Below are positions 13,001-24,800 of a stretch of 64,000 nt of DNA, in pieces (positions within the stretch are counted from its first letter, which is position 1; every line of letters starts with the position of its first letter). Below the pieces are notes generated by a model, which was not told the DNA's origin, searched no databases, and worked only from the letters and a program-made list of their open reading frames with translations. The translations under genes were made by a program, and so were the position numbers. Origin of the DNA: Karalla daura (lineage: Eukaryota > Chordata > Actinopteri > Chaetodontiformes > Leiognathidae). Location of the stretch: contig CM055196.1 of NCBI GenBank assembly GCA_029224185.1, positions 310,001-374,000 on the forward strand. The letters run 5' to 3'.

Positions 13001-16000
13001 CCCAGTGCAGCCTTTTCTCTCCATAAGCCCCAATTCATTGTCCCACCACTGCCATCAATGTTAAACGTTACACTTCTCCTCGCGACTGTGGCCACAGATC
13101 GCATAGTACACACACCAAATCGTGTCAGGGCGTTCTGGAGACTCTCCCCTACGGCGTGACAGTGAGCTCCTATTCCAGATTGTTGGACAGCGTTGTCTCC
13201 ATAGAGCCAAATGTTTATCACTTGGCCAATTTGGCTTTTTCCCATAAGAATGAATGGGAAAAACAGAACTCCACAAACAAACATTCGCAACGTTGCCATA
13301 CTTTGACTTTGAAACTTCCTTTTCATTTCAAAAAGTGAAGAATCTTGTGGTGCGTTTGTGTAGCGAGTTGCAAGCTGATAGGTTGTATGGTTTTTAAGCA
13401 GCACTTCTTCTCGACGGCCATGTGCTCAGGTACCTGCTCCAATGTCTCCTCTGCTGACATGGTAATACAAAGTAATGAGGCGTCCAGCTTCAATTCACCC
13501 CAGCAGATGGCACAGGCCCTGGGAGACTCGCAGAGTGGGAAAGGAACCCCTCAGCATTGGGCATGTCCAATCTCTTCTGAGCACCGGGCTGACATGCGGG
13601 ATCGCTGAAAAATCAGCTCTCGTTTCGCTCTTTTCACGCTGCTCCCAGCCACACCCTAAGCAGCAGACAAATTCTTTTTTCCAGTTTTGTAGGAACATTG
13701 GTGCTCTCTCATGCGGGGCAGGCCATACACCCGTGCGCCTTGTGAAATTTAAACGACGAGTCTCATCGTATGGCCCAGTGTAGCCTTTTCTCTCCAAAAG
13801 CCCCCATTCATTGTCCCACCACTGCTATCAATGTTAAACGATACACTTCTCCTCGCGACTGTGGCCACAGTTCGCAGAGAACACGCACCAAATCGTGTCA
13901 TGGCGTTCTGGAGACTCTCCCCTACGGCGTGACAGTGAGCTCATATTCCAGATAGGTGAAAGCGCAGTCTCCATAGAGCCAAATGTTTATCACTTGGCCA
14001 ATTTGGCTTTTCCCCATAAGAATGAATGGGAGAAACAGAACTCCACAAACAAACATTCGCAACGTTGCCATACTTTGACTTTGAAACTTCATTTTCATTT
14101 CAAAAAGTGAAGAATCTTGTGGTGCGTTTGTGTAGCGAGTTGCAAGCTGATAGGTTGTATGGTTTTTAAGCAGCACTTCTTCTCGACGGCCATGTGCTCA
14201 GGTACCTGCTCCAATGTCTCCTCTGCTGACATGGTAATACAAAGTGATGAGGCGTCCAGCTTCAATGCACCCCAGCAGATGGCACAGGCCCTGGGAGACT
14301 CGCAGAGTGGGAAAGGAACCCCTCAGCATTGGGCATGTCCAATCTCTTCTGAGCACCGGGCCGACATGCGGGATCGCTGAAAAATCAGCTCTCGTTTCGC
14401 TCTTTTCACGCTGCTCCCATCCACACCCTAAGCAGCAGACAAATTCTTTTTTCCAGTTTTGTAGGAACATTGGTGCTCTCTCATGCGGGGCAGGCCATAC
14501 ACCTGTGCGCCTTGTGAAATTTTAAACGATGAGCTTCATCGTATGGCCCAGTGCAGCCTTTTCTCTCCTGAAGCCCCCATTCATTGTCCCACCACTGCCA
14601 TCAATGTTAAACGTTGCACTTCTCCTCGCGACTGTGGCCAAAGTTCTCATAGTACACACACCAAATCGTGTGAGGGCGTTCTGGAGACTCTCCCCTACTG
14701 CGTGACAGTGAGCTCGTATTCCAGATTGTTGACAGCGTTGTCTCCATAGAGCCAAATGTTTATCACTTGGCCAATTTGGCTTTTTCCCATAAGAATGAAT
14801 GGGAAAAACAGAACTCCACAAACAAACATTCGCAACGTTGCCATACTTTGACTTTGAAACTTCATTTTCATTTCAAAAAGTGAAGAATCTTGTGGTGCGT
14901 TTGTGTAGCGAGTTGCAAGCTGATAGGTTGTATGGTTTTTCAGCAGCACCTCTTCTCGACGACCATGTGCTCAGGTACCTGCTCCAATGTCTCCTCTGCT
15001 GACATGGTAATACAAAGGGATGAGGCGTCCAGCTTCAATGCACCCCAGCAGATGGCACAGGCCCTGGGAGACTCGCAGAGTGGGAAAGGACCCCCTCAGC
15101 ATTGGGCATGTCCAATCTCTTCTGAGCACCGGGCCGACATGCGGGATCGCTGAAAAATCAGCTCTCGTTTCGCTCTTTTCACGCTGCTCCCAGCCACACC
15201 CTAAGCAGCAGAATACATTTTTTTCCAGTTTTGTAGGAACATTGGTGCTCTCTCATGTGGGGCAGGCCATCAACCCGTGCGCCTTGTGAAATTTAAACGA
15301 CGAGTCTCATCGTAGGCCCAGTGCAGCCTTTTCTCTCCATAAGCCCCCATTCATTGTCCCACCACTGCCATCAATGTTAAACGTTACACTTCTCCTCGCG
15401 ACTGTGGCCACAGTTCGCATAGTACACACACCAAATCGTGTCAGGGCGTTCTGGAGACTCTCCCCTACGGCGTGACAGTGAGCTCATCTTCCAGATAGGT
15501 GAAAGCGCAGTCTCCATAGAGCCAAATGTTTATCACTTGGCCAATTTGGCTTTTCCCCATCAGAATGAATGGGAGAAAAAGAACTCCACAAACAAACATT
15601 CACAACGTTGCCATACTTTGACTTACAAACTTCCTTTTCTTTTCAAAAATTGAAGAAGCTTGTGGTGTGTTTGTGTAGCGAGTTGCACGCTGATAGGTTG
15701 TATGGTTTTTCAGCAGCACCTCTTCTCGACGACCATGTGCTCAGGTACCTGCTCCAATGTCTCCTCTGCTGACATGGTAATACAAAGTGATGAGGCGTCC
15801 AGCTTCAATGCACCCCAGCAGATGGCACAGGCCCTGGGAGACTCGCAGAGTGGGAAAGGACCCCCTCAGCATTGGTCATGTCCAATCTCTTCTGAGCACC
15901 GGGCCGACATGCGGGATCGCTGAAAAATCAGCTCTCGTTTCGCTCTTTTCACGCTGCTCCCAGCCACACCCTAAGCAGCAGACAAATTCTTTTTTCCAGT

Positions 16001-16300
16001 TTTGTAGGAACATTGGTGCTCTCTCATGCGGGGCAGGCCATAAACCCGTGCGCCTTGTGAAATTTAAACGATGAGCTTCATCGTATGGCCCAGTGCAGCC
16101 TTTTCTCTCCATAAGCCCCCATTCATTGTCCCACCACTGCCATCAATGTTAAACGTTGCACTTCTCCTCGCGACTGTGGCCACAGTTCTCATAGTACACA
16201 CACCAAATCGCGTCAGGGCGTTCTGGAGACTCTCCGCTACGGCGTGACAGTGAGCTCATCTTCCAGATAGGTGAAAGCGCAGTCTCCATAGAGCCAAATG
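10038..16300 (+). repeat. Left domain III: mixed A/B units up to the first gap
   Basis: Units start at 10038, 10810, 11583, 12357, 13129, 13902, 14675, 15445 and 16217, the last broken by the gap. B-type units are at 10810, 11583 and 13129. The unit at 14675 carries a derived B form with one G lost (TTGTTGACAGCG) and is 770 bp. The rare one-base insertion AAATTTTAAACG occurs near 12200 and near 14518, 2318 bp apart, which suggests a trimer-scale duplication here too. Only the first 84 bp of the last unit lie before the gap. Confidence 0.85.
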
Positions 16301-16400
16301 NNNNNNNNNNNNNNNNNNNNNNNNNNNNNNNNNNNNNNNNNNNNNNNNNNNNNNNNNNNNNNNNNNNNNNNNNNNNNNNNNNNNNNNNNNNNNNNNNNNN
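16301..16400. other. Assembly gap (100 N)
   Basis: Exactly 100 Ns. The base before the gap is unit base 84, and the base after it is about unit base 749. In-phase continuation needs about 664 bp plus any multiple of 771, so 100 is a placeholder. The gap sits where 772/773-bp, B-containing units give way to 771-bp core units. Confidence 0.97.
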
Positions 16401-17583
16401 GTACACACACCAAATCGTGTCATGGCCTTCTGGAGACTCTCCCCTAAGGCGTGACAGTGAGCTCATATTCCAGATAGGTGAAAGCGCAGTCTCCATTGAG
16501 CCAAATGTTTATCACTTGGCCATTTTGGCTTTTCACCATAAGAATGAATGGGAGAAACAGAACTCCACAAACAAACATTCGCAACGTTGCCATACTTTGA
16601 CTTTGAAACTTCCTTTTCTTTTCAAAAATATAAGAATATTGTGGTGTGTTTGTGTAGCGAGTTGCACGCTGATAGGTTGTATGGTTTTTCAGCAGCACCG
16701 CTTCTCGACGACCATGTGCTCAGGTACCTGCTCCAATGTCTCCTCTGCTGACATGGTAATACAAAGTGATGAGGCGTCCAGCTTCAATGCACCCCAGCAG
16801 ATGGCACAGGCCCTGGGAGACTCGCAGAGTGGGACAGGACCCCCTCAGCATTGGGCATGTCCAATCTCTTCTTAGTACCGGGCCGACATGCGGGATCGCT
16901 GAAAAATCAGCTCTCGTTTTGCTCTTTTCACGTTACTCCCAGCCACACTCTAAGCAGCAGAAAAATTCTTTTTTCCAGTTTTGTAGGAACATTGGTGCTC
17001 TCTCATGCGGGGCAGGCCATAAACCCGTGCGCCTTGTGAAATTTAAACGACGAGCCTCATCGTAGGCCCAGTGCAGCCTTTTCTCTCCATAAGCCCCCAT
17101 TCATTGTCCCACCACTGCCATCAATGTTAAACGTTACACTTCTCCTCGCGACTGTGGCCACAGTTCGCATAGTACACGCACCAAATCGTGTCATGGCGTT
17201 CTGGAGACTCTCCCCTACGGCGTGACAGTGAGCTCATCTTCCAGATAGGTGAAAGCGCAGTCTCCATAGAGCCAAATGTTTATCACTTGGCCAATTTGGC
17301 TTTTCCCCATAAGAATGAATGGGAGAAACAGAACTCCACAAACAAACATTCGCAACGTTGCCATACTTTGACTTTGAAACTTCCTTTTCTTTTCAACAAT
17401 TGAAGAAGCTTGTGGTGTGTTTTTGTAGCGAGTTGCACGCTGATAGGTTGTATGGTTTTTCAGCAGCACCTCTTCTCGACGACCATGTGCTCAGGAACCT
17501 GCTCCAATGTCTCCTCTGCTGACATGGTAATACAAAGTGATGAGGCGTCCAGCTTCAATGCACCCCAGCAGATGGCACAGGCC

Positions 17584-17598
17584 CTGGGAGACTCCCAG
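17584..17598. repeat. Hairpin CTGGGAG-A-CTCCCAG, representative copy
   Basis: Two 7-bp arms around one central base. Units with GACTCGCAG have one mismatch in the stem. Units with GAGTCTCCCAG keep perfect arms with T at the centre. It lies about 15-30 bp downstream of the CTCF-like motif. Confidence 0.75.
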
Positions 17599-20278
17599 AG
17601 TGGGAAAGGACCCCCTCAGCATTGGGCATGTCCAATCTCTTCTGAGCACCGGGCCGACATGCGGGATCGCTGAAAAATCAGCTCTCGTTTTGCTATTTTC
17701 ACGTTGCTCCCAGCCACACCCTAAGCAGCAGACAAATTCTTTTTTCCAGTTTTGTAGGAACATTGGTGCTCTCTCATGCGGGGCAGGCCATAAACCCGTG
17801 CGCCTTGTGAAATTTAAACGACGAGCCTCATCGTAGGCCCAGTGCAGCCTTTTCTCTCCATAAGCCCCCATTCATTGTCCCACCACTGCCATCAATGTTA
17901 AACGTTACACTTCTCCTCGCGACTGTGGCCACAGTTCTCATAGTACACACACCAAATCGCGTCAGGGCGTTCTGGAGACTCTCCGCTACGGCGTGACAGT
18001 GAGCTCATCTTCCAGATAGGTGAAAGCGCAGTCTCCATAGAGCCAAATGTTTATCACTTGGCCAATTTGGCTTTTCCCCGGAAGAATGAATGGGAGAAAC
18101 AGAACTCCACAAACAAACATTCGCAACGTTGCCATACTTTGACTTTGAAACTTCCTTTTCTTTTTAAAAATCGAAGAAGCTTGTGGTGTGTTTGTGTAGC
18201 GAGTTGCACGCTGATAGGTTGTATGGTTTTTCAGCAGCACCTCTTCTCGACGACCATGTGGTCAGGTACCTGCTCCAATGTCTCCTCTGCTGACATGGTA
18301 ATACAAAGTGATGAGGCGTCCAGCTGCAATACACCCCAGCAGATGGCACAGGCCCTGGGAGACTCGCAGAGTGGGACAGGACCCCCTCAGCATTGGGCAT
18401 GTCCAATCTCTTCTTAGCACCGGGCCGACATGCGGGATCGTTGAAAAATCAGCTCTCGTTTTGCTCTTTTCACGCTGCTCCCAGCCACACCCAAAGCAGC
18501 AGACAAATTCTTTTTTCCAGTTTTGTAGGAACATTGGTGCTCTCTCATGCGGGGCAGGCCATAAACCCGTGCACCTTGTGAAATTTAAACGACGAGCCTC
18601 ATCGTTGGCCCAGTGCAGCCTTTTCTCTCCATAAGCCCCCATTCATTGTCCCACCACTGCCATCAATGTTAAACGTTACACTTCTCCTCGCGACTGTGGC
18701 CACAGTTCTCATAGTCCACACACGAAATCGCGTCAGGGCGTTCTGGAGACTCTCCGCTACGGCGTGACAGTGAGCTCATATTCCAGATAGGTGAAAGCGC
18801 AGTCTCCATAGAGCCAAATGTTTATCACTTGGCCAATTTGGCTTTTCCCCGGAAGAATGAATGGGAGAAACAGAACTCCACAAACAAACATTCGCAACGT
18901 TGCCATACTTTGACTTTGAAACTTCCTTTTCTTTTCAACAATTGAAGAAGCTTGTGGTGTGTTTGTGTAGCGAGTTGCACGCTGATAGGTTGTATGGTTT
19001 TTCAGCAGCACCTCTTCTCGACGACCATGTGCTCAGGAACCTGCTCCAATGTCTCCTCTGCTGACATGGTAATACAAAGTGATGAGGCGTCCAGCTTCAA
19101 TGCACCCCAGCAGATGGCACAGGCCCTGGGAGACTCCCAGAGTGGGAAAGGACCCCCTCAGCATTGGGCATGTCCAATCTCTTCTGAGCACCGGGCCGAC
19201 ATGCGGGATCGCTGAAAAATCAGCTCTCGTTTTGCTCTTTTCACGTTGCTCCCAGCCACACCCTAAGCAGCAGACAAATTCTTTTTTCCAGTTTTGTAGG
19301 AACATTGGTGCTCTCTCATGCGGGGCAGGCCATAAACCCGTGCGCCTTGTGAAATTTAAACGACGAGCCTCATCGTTGGCCCAGTGCAGCATTTTCTCTC
19401 CATAAGCCCCCATTCATTGTCCCACCACTGCCATCAATGTTAAACGTTACACTTCTCCTCGCGACTGTGGCCACAGTTCTCATAGTACACACACCAAATC
19501 GCGTCAGGGCGTTCTGGAGACTCTCCGCTACGGCGTGACAGTGAGCTCATCTTCCAGATAGGTGAAAGCGCAGTCTCCATAGAGCCAAATGTTTATCACT
19601 TGGCCAATATGGCTTTTCCCCGGAAGAATGAATGGGAGAAACAGAACTCCACAAACAAACATTCGCAACGTTGCCATACTTTGACTTTGAAACTTCCTTT
19701 TCTTTTCAACAATTGAAGAAGCTTGTGGTGTGTTTGTGTAGCGAGTTGCACGCTGATAGGTTGTATGGTTTTTCAGCAGCACCTCTTCTCGACGACCATG
19801 TGCTCAGGTACCTGCTCCAATGTCTCCTCTGCTGACATGGTAATACAAAGTGATGAGGCGTCCAGCTTCAATGCACCCCAGCAGATGGCACAGGCCCTGG
19901 GAGACTCGCAGAGTGGGAAAGGACCCCCTCAGCATTGGGCATGTCCAATCTCTTCTGAGCACCGGGCCGACATGCGGGATCGTTGAAAAATCAGCTCTCG
20001 TTTTGCTCTTTTCACGCTGCTCCCAGCCACACCCTAAGCAGCAGACAAATTCTTTTTTCCAGTTTTGTAGGAACATTGGTGCTCTCTCATGCGGGGCAGG
20101 CCATAAACCCGTGCACCATGTGAAATTTAAACGACGAGCCTCATCGTAGGCCCAGTGCAGCCTTTTCTCTCCATAAGCCCCCATTCATTGTCCCACCACT
20201 GCTATCAATGTTAAACGTTACACTTCTCCTAGCTACTGTGGCTACAGTTCGCATAGTACACACACCAAATCGTGTCAT

Positions 20279-21049
20279 GGCGTTCTGGAGACTCTCCCCT
20301 ACGGCGTGACAGTGAGCTCATCTTCCAGATAGGTGAAAGCGCAGTCTCCATAGAGCCAAATGTTTATCACTTGGCCAATTTGGTTTTTCCCCAAAAGAAT
20401 GAATGGGAGAAACAGAACTCCACAAACAAACATTCGCAACGTTGCCATACTTTGACTTTGAAACTTCCTTTTCTTTTCAAAAATATAAGAATATTGTGGT
20501 GTGTTTGTGTAGCGAGTTGCACGCTGATAGGTTGTATGGTTTTTCAGCAGCACCGCTTCTCGACGACCATGTGCTCAGGTACCTGCTCCAATGTCTCCTC
20601 TGCTGACATGGTAATACAAAGTGATGAGGCGTCCAGCTTCAATGCACCCCAGCAGATGGCACAGGCCCTGGGAGACTCGCAGAGTGGGACAGGACCCCCT
20701 CAGCATTGGGCATGTCCAATCTCTTCTTAGTACCGGGCCGACATGCGGGATCGCTGAAAAATCAGCTCTCGTTTTGCTCTTTTCACGTTACTCCCAGCCA
20801 CACTCTAAGCAGCAGAAAAATTCTTTTTTTCAGTTTTGTAGGAACATTGGTGCTCTCTCATGCGGGGCAGGCCATAAACCCGTGCGCCTTGTGAAATTTA
20901 AACGACGAGCCTCATCGTAGGCCCAGTGCAGCCTTTTCTCTCCATAAGCCCCCATTCATTGTCCCACCACTGCCATCAATGTTAAACGTTACACTTCTCC
21001 TCGCGACTGTGGCCACAGTTCGCATAGTACACGCACCAAATCGTGTCAT
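20279..21049 (+). repeat. Hybrid unit (front of 23363-type, back of 16424-type)
   Basis: The first part carries GGTTTTTCCCCAAAAG (about 20382), otherwise seen only in the unit at 23363. From AAATATAAGAATATTG (about 20481) onward it matches the unit at 16424, including CAGCACCGCTTC, GTGGGACAGG, CTTCTTAGTACC and CACGTTACTCCC. The switch lies between about 20396 and 20484. This is what unequal exchange or gene conversion between two unit types would leave. Confidence 0.8.
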
Positions 21050-21820
21050 GGCGTTCTGGAGACTCTCCCCTACGGCGTGACAGTGAGCTCATCTTCCAGA
21101 TAGGTGAAAGCGCAGTCTCCATAGAGCCAAATGTTTATCACTTGGCCAATTTGGCTTTTCCCCATAAGAATGAATGGGAGAAACAGAACTCCACAAACAA
21201 ACATTCGCAACGTTGCCATACTTTGACTTTGAAACTTCCTTTTCTTTTCAACAATTGAAGAAGCTTGTGGTGTGTTTGTGTAGCGAGTTGCACGCTGATA
21301 GGTTGTATGGTTTTTCAGCAGCACCTCTTCTCGACGACCATGTGCTCAGGAACCTGCTCCAATGTCTCCTCTGCTGACATGGTAATACAAAGTGATGAGG
21401 CGTCCAGCTTCAATGCACCCCAGCAGATGGCACAGGCCCTGGGAGACTCCCAGAGTGGGAAAGGACCCCCTCAGCATTGGGCATGTCCAATCTCTTCTGA
21501 GCACCGGGCCGACATGCGGGATCGCTGAAAAATCAGCTCTCGTTTTGCTATTTTCACGTTGCTCCCAGCCACACCCTAAGCAGCAGACAAATTCTTTTTT
21601 CCAGTTTTGTAGGAACATTGGTGCTCTCTCATGCGGGGCAGGCCATAAACCCGTGCACCTTGTGAAATTTAAACGACGAGCCTCATCGTTGGCCCAGTGC
21701 AGCCTTTTCTCTCCATAAGCCCCCATTCATTGTCCCACCACTGCCATCAATGTTAAACGTTACACTTCTCCTCGCGACTGTGGCCACAGTTCTCATAGTC
21801 CACACACCAAATCGCGTCAG
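21050..21820 (+). repeat. Hybrid unit (front of 17195-type, back of 17966-type)
   Basis: It shares CAGGAACCTG and TGCTATTTTCACGTTG with the unit at 17195. It then takes on CGTGCACCTTG, CATCGTTGGCC and CATAGTCCACAC, as in the end of the unit at 17966. The switch lies between about 21550 and 21657. The junction explains why this HOR copy is one unit shorter than the preceding one. Confidence 0.75.
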
Positions 21821-24800
21821 GGCGTTCTGGAGACTCTCCGCTACGGCGTGACAGTGAGCTCATATTCCAGATAGGTGAAAGCGCAGTCTCCATAGAGCCA
21901 AATGTTTATCACTTGGCCAATTTGGCTTTTCCCCGGAAGAATGAATGGGAGAAACAGAACTCCACAAACAAACATTCGCAACGTTGCCATACTTTGACTT
22001 TGAAACTTCCTTTTCTTTTCAACAATTGAAGAAGCTTGTGGTGTGTTTGTGTAGCGAGTTGCACGCTGATAGGTTGTATGGTTTTTCAGCAGCACCTCTT
22101 CTCGACGACCATGTGCTCAGGAACCTTCTCCAATGTCTCCTCTGCTGACATGGTAATACAAAGTGATGAGGCGTCCAGCTTCAATGCACCCCAGCAGATG
22201 GCACAGGCCCTGGGAGACTCCCAGAGTGGGAAAGGACCCCCTCAGCATTGGGCATGTCCAATCTCTTCTGAGCACCGGGCCGACATGCGGGATCGCTGAA
22301 AAATCAGCTCTCGTTTTGCTCTTTTCACGTTGCTCCCAGCCACACCCTAAGCAGCAGACAAATTCTTTTTTCCAGTTTTGTAGGAACATTGGTGCTCTCT
22401 CATGCGGGGCAGGCCATAAACCCGTGCGCCTTGTGAAATTTAAACGACGAGCCTCATCGTTGGCCCAGTGCAGCATTTTCTCTCCATAAGCCCCCATTCA
22501 TTGTCCCACCACTGCCATCAATGTTAAACGTTACACTTCTCCTCGCGACTGTGGCCACAGTTCTCATAGTACACACACCAAATCGCGTCAGGGCGTTCTG
22601 GAGACTCTCCGCTACGGCGTGACAGTGAGCTCATCTTCCAGATAGGTGAAAGCGCAGTCTCCATAGAGCCAAATGTTTATCACTTGGCCAATTTGGCTTT
22701 TCCCCATAAGAATGAATGGGAGAAACAGAACTCCACAAACAAACATTCGCAACGTTGCCATACTTTGACTTTGAAACTTCCTTTTCTTTTCAACAATTGA
22801 AGAAGCTTGTGGTGTGTTTGTGTAGCGAGTTGCACGCTGATAGGTTGTATGGTTTTTCAGCAGCACCTCTTCTCGACGACCATGTGCTCAGGTACCTGCT
22901 CCAATGTCTCCTCTGCTGACATGGTAATACAAAGTGATGAGGCGTCCAGCTTCAATGCACCCCAGCAGATGGCACAGGCCCTGGGAGACTCGCAGAGTGG
23001 GAAAGGACCCCCTCAGCATTGGGCATGTCCAATCTCTTCTGAGCACCGGGCCGACATGCGGGATCGTTGAAAAATCAGCTCTCGTTTTGCTCTTTTCACG
23101 CTGCTCCCAGCCACACCCTAAGCAGCAGACAAATTCTTTTTTCCAGTTTTGTAGGAACATTGGTGCTCTCTCATGCGGGGCAGGCCATAAACCCGTGCAC
23201 CATGTGAAATTTAAACGACGAGCCTCATCGTAGGCCCAGTGCAGCCTTTTCTCTCCATAAGCCCCCATTCATTGTCCCACCACTGCTATCAATGTTAAAC
23301 GTTACACTTCTCCTAGCTACTGTGGCTACAGTTCGCATAGTACACACACCAAATCGTGTCATGGCGTTCTGGAGACTCTCCCCTACGGCGTGACAGTGAG
23401 CTCATCTTCCAGATAGGTGAAAGCGCAGTCTCCATAGAGCCAAATGTTTATCACTTGGCCAATTTGGTTTTTCCCCAAAAGAATGAATGGGAGAAACAGA
23501 ACTCCACAAACAAACATTCGCAACGTTGCCATACTTTGACTTTGAAACTTCCTTTTCTTTTCAACAATTGAAGAAGCTTGTGGTGTGTTTGTGTAGCGAG
23601 TTGCACGCTGATAGGTTGTATGGTTTTTAAGCAGCACCTCTTCTCGACGACCATGTGCTCAGGTACCTGCTCCAATGTCTCCTCTGCTGGCATGGTAATA
23701 CAAAGTGATGAGGCGTCCAGCTTCAATGCACCCCAGCAGATGGCACAGGCCCTGGGAGACTCGCAGAGTGGGAAAGGACCCCCTCAGCATTGGGCATGTC
23801 CAATCTCTTCTGAGCACCGGGCCGACATGCGGGATCGTTGAAAAATCAGCTCTCGTTTTGCTCTTTTCACGCTGCTCCCAGCCACACCCTAAGCAGCAGA
23901 CAAATTCTTTTTTCCAGTTTTGTAGGAACATTGGTGCTCCCTCATGCGGGGCAGGCCATAAACCCGTGCACCTTGTGAAATTTAAACGACGAGCCTCATC
24001 GTAGGCCCAGTGCAGCCTTTTCTCTCCATAAGCCCCCATTCATTGTCCCACCACTGCTATCAATGTTAAACGTTACACTTCTCCTCGCGACTGTGGCCAC
24101 AGTTCTCATAGTCCACACACCAAATCGCGTCAGGGCGTTCTGGAGACTCTCCGCTACGGCGTGACAGTTAGCTCATATTCCAGATAGGTGAAAGCGCAGT
24201 CTCCATAGAGCCAAATGTTTATCACTTGGCCAATTTGGCTTTTCCCCGGAAGAATGAATGGGAGAAACAGAACTCCACAAACAAACATTCACAACGTTGC
24301 CATACTTTGACTTTGAAACTTCCTTTTCATTTTAAAAATCGAAGAAGCTTGTGGTGTGTTTGTGTAGCGAGTTGCACGCTGATAGGTTGTATGGTTTTTC
24401 AGCAGCACCTCTTCTCGACGACCATGTGGTCAGGTACCTGCTCCAATGTCTCCTCTGCTGACATGGTAATACAAAGTGATGAGGCGTCCAGCTTCAATGC
24501 GCCCCAGCAGATGGCACAGGCCCTGGGAGTCTCCCAGAGTGGGAAAGGACCCCCTCAGCATTGGGCATGTCCAATCTCTTCTGAGCACCGGGCCGACATG
24601 CGGGATCGCTGAAAAATCAGCTCTCGTTTCGCTCTTTTCACGCTGCTCCCAGCCACACCCTAAGCAGCAGACAAATTCTTTTTTCCAGTTTTGTAGGAAC
24701 ATTGGTGCTCTCTCATGCGGGGCAGGCCATAAACCCGTGCGCCTTGTGAAATTTAAACGACGAGCCTCATCGTTGGCCCAGTGCAGCCTTTTCTCTCCAT

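Larger units (their letters stand above)
16401..24133 (+). repeat. Core domain IV: 5-unit then 4-unit higher-order repeat
   Basis: Units start at 16424, 17195, 17966, 18737, 19508, 20279, 21050, 21821, 22592 and 23363, all 771 bp. The units at 16424 and 17195 pair with 20279 and 21050 at 3855 bp (5 units). Units 18737, 19508 and 20279 (its first part) pair with 21821, 22592 and 23363 at 3084 bp (4 units). The second copy therefore lacks one unit. Diagnostic states include AAATATAAGAATATTG (16624, 20481), GCAGCATTTTCTCTCC (19386, 22470) and CCTAGCTACTGTGGCTACAG (20228, 23312). Confidence 0.88.
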
